Shown in pieces: positions 44,195 through 55,500 of a stretch of 64,000 nucleotides of DNA. Below the pieces are notes generated by a model, which saw only the letters and a program-made list of their open reading frames with translations, made no database searches and had not been told where the DNA came from. Every line of letters begins with the position of its first letter. Within the stretch, counting starts at the first letter, position 1. The position numbers and the translations under genes are program-made. The DNA lies in assembly GCA_946902985.2 (NCBI GenBank), contig OX336389.2:1012801441-1012865440 (forward strand), in the 5' to 3' direction. The DNA comes from Meconema thalassinum. Its lineage: Eukaryota > Arthropoda > Insecta > Orthoptera > Tettigoniidae.

Positions 44195-44405
44195 GGGAAC
44201 GAAATTAAAAGTCTGTAACGATTTTCATTCCTCGCCAGGAGCGAAATTAAAAGTCTGTAACGAAATTAATTTCGCGCCGGGAGCGAAATTAAAAGTCAGG
44301 AACGAAATTAATATCGCACCGAGCGAAATTAAAATTCTGGAACGAAATTAATTTCGCGCAAGGAGCGAAATTAAAAGTCTGGAACGAAATTTATTTCGCT
44401 TTGAT
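44195..44405. repeat. ~42-bp minisatellite with internal palindrome
   Basis: Five units of CGAAATTAAAAGTCTGKAAC are each followed by the self-complementary CGAAATTAATTTCG (partly decayed in the first and third) and a GC-rich joint such as CGCCGGGAG. Confidence 0.85.
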
Positions 44406-45300
44406 TTAATTACGCCCCGACAATCACTATAATTTCGCTCCCAAATATCGCCCTCACGGCGAAATTATTTTATTTTCGCCCCCACAGCCATGCATTTAGT
44501 TTCGAATGCCAGCCCTGTTGCAAAGTTACAGTAAACAAAATCTAGCAGTGTTCTCTGGCTTAAACAGAAGCATGACGAATAGAAATAAATAGTGTTATCA
44601 CTCACCGAGTTAAACCGCGCCCCGCTCTGCTAGCGCTAGCGGCGCTGATCCCCAACGCTACACAGTCAGCTGTTCAATAGTTCAATAGCTGTTCAATACG
44701 AAGCCTGCGGTTACGCTGATTACAACAAATTGTGTGTTTAGACTTATGAATAATACTGTCAAAAAGTTAGCATTGATATTCTCAGTCCCCATGTAGAACT
44801 ATCGTTTAAAACCCTCCGTTAGTCGCGCATTGGTCTGACAGCTCCATGGTTCGTTATATTAGTTTTAATATCAAGCCAACAGTTCAAGTTATGATCTTAT
44901 CGTCTCGTGACATCTTAAACCAAACCATAGTAAGCATTTTTCTGGAGTTATGAAATAGCGTGCCTAAAAATAACTTTAGCACGTGTAACATTTTGTCAGC
45001 GTGAGATTGATAGTACCAGCGCTCCCAATGATGTTACATTCTGTTAGTGAGTGGCAGGTGTGCTGCTATAACGATTATTTGGCTTAGTATGTTGCCTTAG
45101 TTAATATCAGTAAGGAGACTGCGCCTTACGAAAACCTAAGGATGCAGATGAAGCGTGTCACCTTCTGCTGAAAGATAACGAATAGCTAGTTCATGATTCA
45201 GTAATTTCAAAGGAATTTGTGACTCTGATACTGAAGACAAAGTTGAAACAATATCCGAAGATCAGGAGGACGGTAACGGAAGCGAAGAATTGGATGACCG
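44406..45300. other. No gene recognised
   Basis: Only short features are seen, such as the palindrome GCTAGCGCTAGC near 44629. No coding or mobile-element signature was found. Confidence 0.4.
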
Positions 45301-45309
45301 TTTATTTTA

Positions 45310-45735
45310 TTGGCAGGTTGGCCATTATTATATGTCCGACTCATTCTTGGCCACTTGGCTATCACCACGGATGTCCGGGTTCGATTCCCAGCTCTGCCAA
45401 TAAATTTAATACTGGTCTGAGGGCTGGAACGGTGTTCACTCAGCCTCGTGAGGCAAAAATGTTAAGAGGCGCATTCGATTCCTACCTCAGCTATCCTGGA
45501 AGTGGATTTCCGTGGTTTCCCACTTCTCCTCCAGGCAAATGCCAGGATGGTACCTAACTGAAGGACACGGCCACTTCCTACCAAAATCCGACCTCAATTC
45601 CAAATACACACACTACTACAGACATCATAATGACACAGGTTATCAGACGAATTCTAAACAAACCCAAACACACGGGGATACGTGACCACGATGTCGTTAA
45701 GTGCCTAAAGAATCAACAACTATTATTATTTTAGG
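45310..45735 (+). mobile_element. tRNA-derived SINE, near full length
   Basis: B box GGGTTCGATTCCCAG lies at about 45377. The body GGCTGGAACGGTGTTCACTC, a second B-box-like block, CAGGCAAATGCCAGGATGGT, and the distal CACGGGGATACGTGACCACG follow, and it ends in AACAACTATTATTATT. It is one of the best-preserved members of the window's main SINE family. Confidence 0.8.
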
Positions 45736-45739
45736 CCTA

Positions 45740-46800
45740 TTATTATTATTGAGACGGATTTTTTTTTCGTTTTAGGTAAGGATGGCACGAAATAGAACAA
45801 GTAACCATGGAAGGCTGCCTTCATTCCGTATCCTACTGGGCGGCTTTCGTGATTTTACATCAGTGGATAGATATTTCGGTAAATTTTGAAAAATTTGAGG
45901 TACTGATCCTGGTTTTAATTTCCACTTCACGCGAGGAAGTTTCACGTTCTCATAGTTCACTACGAAACAGTCCGCCTTTATAATAATTAAATCTTCCGAA
46001 AAACGCTCGTCACAGATTCTATTTTTGATCGACAATTGCTTATCCTTCCACGGAAAAACTCTCGCCCATTTCGAAAACAGATTTGTTTCTTTTGGCGGTG
46101 TGAAAAAATGTCGACCATCAGATTTTCTTCGTAACCCGATTTACTACCCGGAACAAAACATTACGACATTTTCCCGAAACAACAGAAAACTTAGTTGTTT
46201 GCACACACAAAGCACTGCACAGACATTCGTAAATTATTACAAAGAAACAAATTCCCTCGAATAATATGACTTCTCGTGCACAGGATATTACAGTACTAAC
46301 CTCGTGGGTTACTGTCATACGTGCTTATGGTTCGTCGCGACTTCCGCGCCACACACTGGCTGGACCATGAACTACAATGCTAAAGTAGCGGAGTGATGAC
46401 AATGTTTATTTCTATTCGTCATGACAGAAGGCTGACTTAATTCTTTCCTATGCCGTTCCAAGGCCCTTGGGTCATTACTTCAGAATACCAATTTTTAAAA
46501 TAATATGAACATTTTTGACTTAATGCTTTTCAGCTCCGACATCAGTGATCTCATACAATTTAGTGTAAACAAGCTGTCAACCTAGTGCAGAATTCTGACG
46601 TTATTATGAAATGTCTGTCTTTTATTTTCATGAGTATTTCCCTCCTTTGTCGTGTACAGGGTACGTTATAGAAACTATATAAGATTCAATGTGTTTCATT
46701 TATTTTAATTCATACATTCTTGGCTTCCTTTGCCAATAAACTTGCAGTGATACAGTTAGCTGGTGGAGTGTTGGGCGGAATAAGACGGCCGCACATATAG
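45740..46800. other. No gene recognised
   Basis: Overlapping frames on both strands (45772-46035 minus, 46025-46264 plus) have no family resemblance. I see no repeats of note. Confidence 0.35.
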
Positions 46801-46802
46801 TC

Positions 46803-46885
46803 ACGTCTGCCTCGTTGCGTAGTGGCTAGCATTCTTGGCAGTCACCGCGGAGGGCCGAGTTCGATTCCCAGCTCTGGTCTGAGTA
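46803..46885 (+). mobile_element. Truncated SINE head
   Basis: A tRNA-like head, GCGTAGTGGCTAGCATTCTT with B box GAGTTCGATTCCCAG, is cut off soon after CTGGTCTGAG. Confidence 0.6.
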
Positions 46886-47703
46886 GGGTTGCCAGATTTC
46901 AAGAATGGAAAAACGGAATACACGTCCCAAAACATATTTTTTAAAAACAAAGGTTGTTAAATGTTGTAAGGAATAATACACACGTGTATAAAATAAGCAT
47001 TACATAATTAAATACACAAAATTAAAACTAGATATTGCTGACATATCATATACGGTAAGCCTATGCCACCAGCAACCTAAAAATGCTTTTCATTTGAACG
47101 ACCCTTTGTAAGGATTTTTTTAAAATCTGTAAGTACCGTCTGATAAAATTCTCTACAATTTTCGTCATAATTGAAATATGTGATCAGTTCTGGTTTTATC
47201 AAACTAATGGAGCTTCTGTTTCAATCATCTCTCCATTTGATATTCATTACAGAATGAACTCTGTAAAAGATTGGAGGGGAAAATGCTGAGTTTGAACTTC
47301 ACAAGGACTAAAATATTCCTTAATGTAGTTGCCCCTAATAAATCTATAACATGTACCCATATATCAGACATAGATATAGAAATCATTTTCTCTTTCAAAC
47401 TTGCACCAGTACCCTCAATAAAGTGAAGCAACGTGGCCGGCGTGCTGGTGCCGATGCTATTTGACGTCACTAACGACAATCGCCAATCACATCAAGCATG
47501 GCTTGCTCAAGCGGGACATTTGAAAATTGGTGCAAAATTCAATATACTAGCAACTAATGATGCATCAGGGTATGTATGTATGTACCATATATTTGCTAAT
47601 ATTCAGGCTGAGTTTTCAATAGTGTATTGTGGATATGTGATTTTAACAATTAAAATGTTGTAGTTTCTGCACATATCTTTAATGGAGCAATTTTTCTTTG
47701 CAG

Positions 47704-47876
47704 ATGCAATGAGTGGTTGTTATTTAGTGCAAGGGATGACCTGTTAGGGAAATCTGTAGGTGACATGATCCATCATAGACTATGCAGTGATCATTTCGCC
47801 GGAAGATTTATCATAAGGCATTTCACTAGAAATTCCCTGGCTTTCGATGCAGTTCCTACTATTCTTGTACCTGATG
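47704..47876 (+). pseudogene. THAP-domain exon
   Basis: TTCTTTGCAG precedes and GTAGGT follows. The translation includes 'EWLLFSARDDLLGK', 'RLCSDHF' (the last two zinc ligands Cys and His) and the closing 'AFDAVPTI', the A-V-P-T-I box of THAP fingers. The first two cysteines would lie in an exon further upstream. Confidence 0.8.
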
Positions 47877-47967
47877 GTAGGTTAAAATGTGTCCTGACAT
47901 AGAATTATATACTATGTATTGAAAAGCTCTACAATTCTGTGCAATAATAATGTGTGGTCATTTATAG

Positions 47968-48039
47968 GTGCTGGTTCATCAGTAGTTGACAACCTAAGTG
48001 GGGATGCATTAAATCGCGAGAACTGTTCCTTGGCACCAT
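47968..48039 (+). pseudogene. P-element linker exon 2
   Basis: It lies between TTTATAG and GTAAGT, and is 72 bp with phase-1 ends. It encodes a polar linker and was chosen because the frame joins its neighbours without a stop. Confidence 0.6.
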
Positions 48040-48138
48040 GTAAGTAACTTGATGGAGGATTTTATCAGTGTATTAATTTCAGATTAATTTTAACATTTCA
48101 ATGCAATTAATAAATACGGTATTAACTTTGTGTTTCAG

Positions 48139-48285
48139 TGACCTCTGAGGCTTCTATTAGTATGGGACCTGCAGGTAGTGAGGGAATGACTCCTCCTTCA
48201 GAACCATCGAGAGTCACTACTATTGACAAGCATAGTGGGTCTGCATTGCATACTTCCTTTGATGCCATAGTGGAATTGTGTCCAA
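48139..48285 (+). pseudogene. P-element linker exon 3
   Basis: It lies between TGTTTCAG and GTGAGT, 147 bp, phase 1. It encodes a Ser/Thr/Pro-rich segment ('GSEGMTPPSEPSRVTT'). Confidence 0.6.
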
Positions 48286-50588
48286 GTGAGTATATATTGT
48301 TACAAAACTGCCTCTTCTATGCATGTTTGCAAAAGTTTGTTTAAAAAGATCTATAACGTAGGTCATAACTTTTCTAAAGTAGACAATCTGACCAAAATAC
48401 CTGTAGTAATGGTAAGGAAAATATCTGGAGAAAATGTAGTAATAGATGTTTTGGAACTCTTGCATTGTCCGGTATCCACCCCCATGAATATCTGCAAAAT
48501 TTACTATAGCATTGGCTAATGTTACTAACATACAGAAGCTTAATATTTTATCGCTAGAGGGTGTTATTGCATTTTTTAGTAGTGCCAACATTATTGGTTC
48601 CAGACAAATGGTTTTCGCCTAGACCAATAATGGTTAGTTAGCGCGGCCCGCGTGAGCTAATATGAACCCCCCTGGTTTTTGTCACGCACAGTGGGGATAG
48701 TCATGTAACAATAATCTTTATCCAGGCCAATGGTTTTGCCTAGTAGTTCAATCAGTAATTTTCACCTATAATTTCGTCCAGTCAGTCGCCAAACCTCGCA
48801 ACAGGGGATTGCGGTGAAGTGAAGTTGCAATCCAACGTGGCAACGTGTTTTTTGGTTAGTTTATTACTTGAAAGTTAATGTTCACAATTTCCTTATTTTG
48901 AAAATGTTTTCGTGGTGTTTGTTAATAGCAGTTGGCTTCAATACCGTGGCACAGTACTACCCTACCAGTGAATTGTTACCAGTGGCAGAAATCTGAACTA
49001 ATGCGCTCCGCCCGGCCACACGCCTGAGATAGACGTGCAGATGTCGCCAGCGAAACAATATCGTGTGTCACTTGCGTGCATGATTCATGCTGGCTCTTGC
49101 ACTGTGCGGTGTGTTCTCATTGTATGCCTGTACATGCTTTCCCCTCTTGCCCCAGAACCGCTCGCTGCAGCCCTAACGAGGCGAGATTACATAATGTATA
49201 CACTACAGCTGCGCTCCACAGCCAGTTGTAACAATTCCGTGGTAGGGTAGTAAGTACAAACTATTTTCAGAGCGCTACTAACAAAAATAACGGACACCGG
49301 AGAATGCACGAGAGCGGATGTTTACTCCTCTGCTGTCTGTGACCCACCCAGTAATCCCAAATAAGATCACGACTTATATAGCCAAAATTACAGCTGTGGC
49401 CGCCATCAATCATCAAAACAGTACTGCCAACCGTGCCCTTACGGTACTATATAAAACAAAGATGCGCTCAGTTCATTCTCTAGTGCGCTTCATTTGCGTG
49501 CAGCACTCGGTTCATTTGATTGCCGAATTGAATCATTTATTCACTATGGATTGTCGAAGTTGCCTGTTAACAATTGGTAACTTAACTTCAGAAATTGCTG
49601 AAGCTATTGAAACAGTACATTTTAGTACCAAAACCACTGCCGTGCGCGAAATGCCATCGTCAAGTGGAAGTTAGGTGGATAACACATAACCTATTACCTG
49701 CAAAAAGAGGGTACCCGGACGTCAAAGCCGCACCTACACCCGACCATTCTAACCTTGTTTTGTCCAATCCAATGGTTTTTGACAATGGTTACAGTCCATT
49801 TCCAGATCAATGGTTTTTGATTGCGGTAAAGAGAAGTTGGCACCATTGCCTCATACAAGCATTATTTACAAATACAACTAATACTCAAAAGCCCAATTAT
49901 TTCTTTTTTCACATAATTACAACATTAGCCTACGTGTCATCTGGTGTATTTTGTATCGGACATGTTGGCAACTACTGACATCAATGTGTGAGCCTCATGA
50001 GCACTCGCTGCAGCAGTTTCACCTTATATTAAGGGAGGTGGCGTGCAGTTCGCTACTCCAGTGGGGGTCCGGGCGGGGACACCAAGAGCCCGCCGATGAG
50101 CCAGCTTGGTGTCCTAGGCGAAACCCCACACAAGACAGGGCACAAACCTAGAAGAATTGCTGAGTTTTAATGGCTCTGGTTGTTAAATAGAACACGTATT
50201 TACTCGATTTAGCACATATATCGGATGCAGTCGGTGCAAAAGTGATCAAGGTTGTAAGTTAAAATTAATAATATCCCCCCGAAAGATAAAATACCGTATG
50301 AAAATTAGATATTGTCGAAATGGAAGCGAAAAGAAAAAAGTGATACGTCATTCATAATTAATGGTTATTTTTCAGTAGTATCTCTTAAGTAATATGAATG
50401 TTTTGTGTTATTCCTTTTGATTGTTGCTACATAGCATTTAAAACGTGAATGCATTTAAATGTCGTGTTCTTCAAGCTTAATCATCCTTGTGAAACTATAT
50501 TAGTAATAGGCTGCAGGGATTTTTTCTCTTCTTGTTTACAATTTTCCATATTTAATGTATTGTACAGATGTGGTTTGTCCATTTTCAG
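48286..50588 (+). other. Intron 3 of the P-element gene with unassigned inserted sequence
   Basis: No coding element is found. GGTTTTCGCCTAG-like blocks recur near 48612, 48732 and, reversed, near 50108. A ~70-bp block at 49339-49409 is an inverted match of 54888-54957. The overlapping frames between 49035 and 50151 have no family resemblance. Confidence 0.45.
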
Positions 50589-50660
50589 GTGTACTTGACA
50601 TTGCTGCAACTAGTTGCATGGAGTCAGCAATGCAGGATGACTTCTGTGTTTCAATACAAA
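50589..50660 (+). pseudogene. P-element linker exon 4
   Basis: It lies between CCATTTTCAG and GTAAGC, 72 bp, phase 1, open throughout. Confidence 0.55.
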
Positions 50661-50777
50661 GTAAGCATTTTGTAACTTAGACAGTATTGGTAATGTGTTT
50701 AAAAACATGCATATTAGTTTTGTGTAGGCCTAAATAAACCTTTATTGCAGGCTAATGTTATTTATGTTATTACTGTA

Positions 50778-53342
50778 AACTGGGGTGAATAGAGACGCAG
50801 GGGTGAATAGGGACAACAGTTCAAGAAAAAGTCCCACTTGATATTAATACTAAGATTACTGAGCTATGCTAGTGGCATCTGCTGTAGTAAACTCCTGGTG
50901 AGTTGCTTTTAATCAACTGCTTGGGTTTAATACTCTTTGGAATTATTTTAGCAGTTGGTACACCTGCAAATGTTTACCAGCTGTTTTTATGAGATTGAAT
51001 TCGCTCTAAAACTTCTTTTGTGCATCCGAGATACATTGCCATAAAATTTTAAAAAGTTATCAGGTGATTGCTATTATTATTTCTGAGATATATTAACATA
51101 TATCCATAGTAAAATAGTGGTTTCGAAACAAATGATCGGTTATTGTATTGTATGATGCAATTTATTTTGCCTTTCAGGGGTGAATAGGGACAACATGGTT
51201 AGGAAGTACAAGAGTGACCCCAGAGCTCATCGACACAAATCTACTGCACAGGAGGACCTGGAGAAGGAAGGCTCTAGAGGCTATGAGAAAAGGAATGTCG
51301 CTCTGAGCTGCTGCAGAGAAGTTCCACATTTCGAAATCGGCTTTGCAAAGATATAGGAGAATGGGTCCAGCAGAGCTTCAACACAGAAGAAACAAAGGTG
51401 GTCAAACAGCTCTTAGCGAACAATGTGAAATGAAAATAGTGCAAAGTATTGTTGCATGTTCAAAATGGGTATATCCATTAAGTACCTTTGATTTGCGGTA
51501 TTTTGTGAAGTACCATTTGGATAGGGAAGACAAAGTAGTAAAACGATTCAAGAATAATCTTCGTGGTCCTGATTGGGCTCAGACATTCGTAAATAGACAT
51601 AAGGTTATACTTGCTCCACGATTATGCCAAAATATATCGCAAAACAGGGCTAAAATAACACCGCAAGATATTAAATGTTATTTTGAAGAGCTAAAACTCA
51701 CCATTGATGGTGTTCCCCCGGAACAAATCATAAATTATGATGAAACAAATTTGGCTGACGACCCAGGTTGACGAAAGCTTCTGTTCAAGAGGGTCTGCAA
51801 GTATCCTGAGAGGATTATGAATCATTCAAAATCGAATGTTAGTGTGATGTTTGGTGCTACTGCTGATGGCACCATGTTGCACCATATAAGGCTAAACACC
51901 TTTATGATCTATGGAGTGAAGAAGGTCCTGCTGGGACCAGGTACAATAGGACAAAATCAGGATGGATGGATGGCCAATGTTTCCTAGACTGGTTTAAGGT
52001 GATAGTGATACCATACTTCAGTTGTTTTGAGGGCAGGAAAGTTATCATTGGTGACAACCTGAGCTCCCATCTTTCTCCAGCTGTCATAGATTTATGTGAA
52101 AAGAATCAAATTGAGTTCGTCTTTCTACCACCGAACTCAACACACCTTACACAACCTCTCGATGTCGCACTGTTTAGACCCCTGCAAAGGGCGTGGCGGA
52201 AAGTCTTGGAGAATTGGAATAGTAGAACTGCTGGTAGCAACAAATGTTCAGGAATTGACAAGAAGTATTTTCCTCGACTGTTGAAAGAAACCCTTCACCT
52301 GTTATCTCCTGTCATGGAAACAGACATATGCTCAGGTTTTAAGAAAACTGGAATTCATCCTTTAAATATGAACAGAGTTCTCGATATGTTGCCAAATGAA
52401 CATGATGGAGAAGATAAGTCTATCAATGACAACCTAACTGAATTCCTGAAAAATCAAAGGTGGGGTGATAATGGCAGCATTCACAAACCTGGCAGAAAAA
52501 GAAAGCTTTATGTACCATCTGGCAGAAGTGTCCATGCACATGACTTAGGGTCACAGAAAGAAGTGGAAGAACAACACAGCAATGTTGACAGTGATAGTGA
52601 CTACAATGCAGACTGTGGAGAAGCAAGCACATCAAGGGTCCCTGACCCCTATTCTGAATTACAGTCTGAAAAAGTTGGAGTCCAGTCTGTTAATCAGGCA
52701 TTACATGTTGGTCAGTGGGTGAAAGTGAAATTTGACAGCCTTAAGGGAGATGGAAAATGTTTCATTGGGAAAATCATGAATGTTGTGCGTTTTAGGGTGA
52801 CTTACGAGGCATCATTTTTGAGAGAGACTTCCAAGGACAAAAATCTTTATGTTTTTCCAAATGTGGAAGATGTGTCTGAATTCGACCAGGAGCAAATAGT
52901 TCAAATAATGAAAGAACCCACAGTTAGGAGAGGCAGGCATAGTTTTAAGTGAAGTTTGTGTTCATACTGTAACCTTACCATTTGTCCCCATCACCCATAG
53001 TCCATGGTGTATGTTTTCCCTATTTTGTATTTTCAATTTTTATTTTTTGCATTCTGTATTTTGTAACATAGTTCTGTGTCCCCCAATAACCTCAGGTGCC
53101 ACTGGGATAGGGTTCTGTATTTTTCTTTATAACTGTCCCTATTGACCCCATCCCCGGGGCGAAAAGGGACACTTTTTATGAATAAATAACTCAATATTCT
53201 CAAACGCTACATTGCTGATATTTGGTTCAAAAGAGAGGGTGAAATACAACCTTTCACTTCAATGAGCTAAAGTGTGTAACATTTCTTGGCCTTGGATTTA
53301 TTTCTAAAATAATTCAAAATTATGTCCATATTCACCCCAGTT
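50778..53342 (+). mobile_element. Pogo-like DNA transposon, 2.57 kb, in an intron
   Basis: The inverted ends are AACTGGGGTGAATAGAGAC and, reversed, AACTGGGGTGAATATGGAC. TA flanks at 50776-50777 and 53343-53344. The subterminal motif GGGGTGAATAGGGAC recurs near 50796 and 51179, and related GGGGCGAAAAGGGAC at about 53156. It encodes a pogo/CENP-B-like transposase. It is inserted about 20 bp before the splice acceptor of exon 53365. Confidence 0.9.
51195..52952 (+). pseudogene. Pogo-like transposase (DDE_1), inactivated
   Basis: Met at 51195 is followed by a scrambled psq-type helix-turn-helix with an early TAG near 51352. The frame from 51343 has the CENP-B-like HTH ('LRGPDWAQTFVNRH') and the first catalytic block 'INYDETNLADDPG', ended by TGA at about 51769. 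The homology returns in the frame from 51966 with 'IIGDNLSSHLS' (second Asp), 'LPPNSTHLTQPLDVALF' (third Asp) and a long acidic, Ser-rich tail of ~200 residues to 52952. All three catalytic residues are visible, but at least one stop and one frame change break the gene. Confidence 0.85.
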
Positions 53343-53364
53343 TACCCGGTACTTTACTTCTCAG

Positions 53365-53475
53365 CTGCCACTGATATGGTAATTGGTTCAGCTCCCATGG
53401 CATATCACGAAGAAGTAGTTGGATCGATACCAGACGAGACTTCTACTTCCCCTTCATATCATGCTATGTGCTTGG
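53365..53475 (+). pseudogene. P-element linker exon 5
   Basis: It lies between ACTTCTCAG and GTGAGT, 111 bp, phase 1. It encodes a Ser/Thr/Glu-rich linker. Confidence 0.6.
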
Positions 53476-53808
53476 GTGAGTAACAGTATAAAAATAACCC
53501 TTTTGGTTTGCCTCTTTCTATGTATGAATGCTCGTATGAGGATGGTGTTTATTGTTTCAAGGGGTGGAACAACCTTACTTTCCTGTAAAATATGTTATAG
53601 TACAATGTATTGAAAATTTGTGGCAAATACTGATATGCTGGTTACAGGCCCACAGGAAATCAATTAATTCTGAATGAAAGTAGAACGTGGCTTATACACT
53701 TGCATCAGACATGAATGTGCCTTTTACATACCTTGTGTCCTTGTTTCATCTTCTGGACGATATTACGTATTGAAATGAGGAACCCTGGTCATTGCTGCAC
53801 CTCATATA

Positions 53809-54930
53809 TACTCACCGGCATAAAAAGCGAAACACTACAAATTTCAGACAAAATTCAATGTTGGACCGCTTCAAACCTTGTATTAATCAAATATTATGAC
53901 ATTAAAACAACATGGCAATGGTTCATAAGTTAATTACCCAATAATTGATACAAATTAATTATCATAATAATCACAACAGTGCACAAACACGAATTTGGAA
54001 ATGTCGAAACCTGGGATCCATCGTACTGTCCTCCGACACGTTACACTGTATGATTACGAATGATTACTTTACGACTCAGTCCGTTTGTCCACTTGTTTGC
54101 ACAACATTTTCATTGGCTCAATAACGGGTATTACCACCTCTAGCCACAGTTACAACTGTGATTCGATCAGGCATGCTTAGGATGCAATCTCGAATGTTCT
54201 CTTGTGGTATGAGCTCCAATTTTTCCTAGAGCGAAGCTCGGAGTCAGGAGAATGACTCCTAGCACGTCTCCCAAGCATATCCCAGACATGCTCTAACGGG
54301 TTTAGGTCGGGACTACAAGTAGGCCACACCATGCGCTCAATTCCGACTTCATTCAGATACTCACGTACACAGACGGCAGCGTGTGGGCGAGCGTTGTCAA
54401 GCATCAGGATAAAGTTCGCTCCAATGACAGGTGAAAAAGACACGACGTGATGTACTTAAATCTCCTTGATGTACCGGTGGGCTGTCAACGCTGTCAGGCT
54501 CTCATTGTCAACGAACACAAGTTCCGTGCGCGTATCCGTGGTAATCCCGGCCGAGACCATCACAGAGCCTCCATTGAACGGTGTCCTTGCAGAGAAGCTA
54601 CAGGGTGAATAACTTCCCCAGGCCTTCTCCATACTCTCTCCCTCCCATCCGGTGCCCTCAAACAGAATCGACATTCATCCGTAAACAGCACTGAGCTCCT
54701 TTGCTCCACAGTCCAGTTTCGATGGACTTTGGCGAATTGCATCCGAGCGGCGTGGTGCTCATGTCTAAGGAGAGGTCCTGTAGTGGGCCTCTTGGACTGT
54801 AAATCCACTTCTTATAACCTCCTCCTTACTGTCCTTTCACTCATGTTCGTGCCCCGCACTTGCTGCAAGCGATTTCAGGATTTGACAATGGCGGCCACAG
54901 CTGTAATTTTGGCTATATAAGTCGTGATCC
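53809..54930 (-). mobile_element. Tc1-like transposon remnant in an intron
   Basis: The minus strand encodes a Tc1 transposase in pieces. There is an HTH remnant ('MSERTVRRRL') near 54840, then 'RNWTVEQ..SVLFTDECRFCL' (first Asp; frame from 54808), 'GGSVMVSAGI' (frame from 54674), and 'LMLDNARPHAAV' with 'WPTCSPDLNPLEHVWDMLG' (second Asp and Glu; frame from 54443). One frame change and one stop (about 54455) disable it. The end near 53809 reads TATACTCACCGGCATAAAAA. The opposite inverted end was not found, so the 5' side is truncated or rearranged. Confidence 0.8.
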
Positions 54931-54957
54931 TATTTGGGATGGCTGGGTGGGTCACAC
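54888..54957. repeat. ~70-bp block shared in inverse with 49339-49409
   Basis: GGCGGCCACAGCTGTAATTT continues into GGCTATATAAGTCGTGATC. The reverse complement with few changes lies in intron 3. It sits at the broken edge of the Tc1-like remnant, so either it belongs to that family or another element abuts it. Confidence 0.7.
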
Positions 54958-55500
54958 ATGGCGGTGGAGGAAACATCTATTAAAACATCATTCCCTGATA
55001 TATTTCTCATCGTTTGATAATATTTTTTGGCTAATTCATGTATTATATAGAATGTTATCGCTCGTTCTACGTTCATTCAGTGCTACCGGCAATCATTCAT
55101 TGTTTACTTATCCAAAACGTTAGTGAATATTGACAGGAAGTACTTCTGAGGTGGCAGTAGTGTACTCTGTCACTGTATCTGGAAGGACAAGGATGTGTTT
55201 TAAGTTGCACAATAGTAAACTTAGAAATGAACTTGTTATTTCTTCTCTGCCTTGAATGAGTAAATTATAGAAGGGCAGGTGGGTGGCATAGGATAGTGGA
55301 AGCTCTTGGTAATGTGGATAAGAAACTGTAGTTTAGGTATTTCATTATCGTGATGAAATAATTTACGTGGAGTTAAGTTTCTTCAAACTGGCACCTATAT
55401 TTTTAATTAACTCTGTATTGTTTATCATAACACATGCCAGCATATGCCATGCTGTAATAACTTATTATATTTATCATGAAAATATTTCTCTTTATTTTAG
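54958..55500. other. Rest of the intron before the last P-element exon
   Basis: The sequence is AT-rich with no recognised feature. It ends in the polypyrimidine/AG acceptor TCTTTATTTTAG. Confidence 0.4.

Noticed and set aside
48600..50130. Intron 3 insert as a defined DNA transposon
   Set aside because: GGTTTTCGCCTAG-like blocks occur near both sides, but the matches are short and no target duplication is visible.
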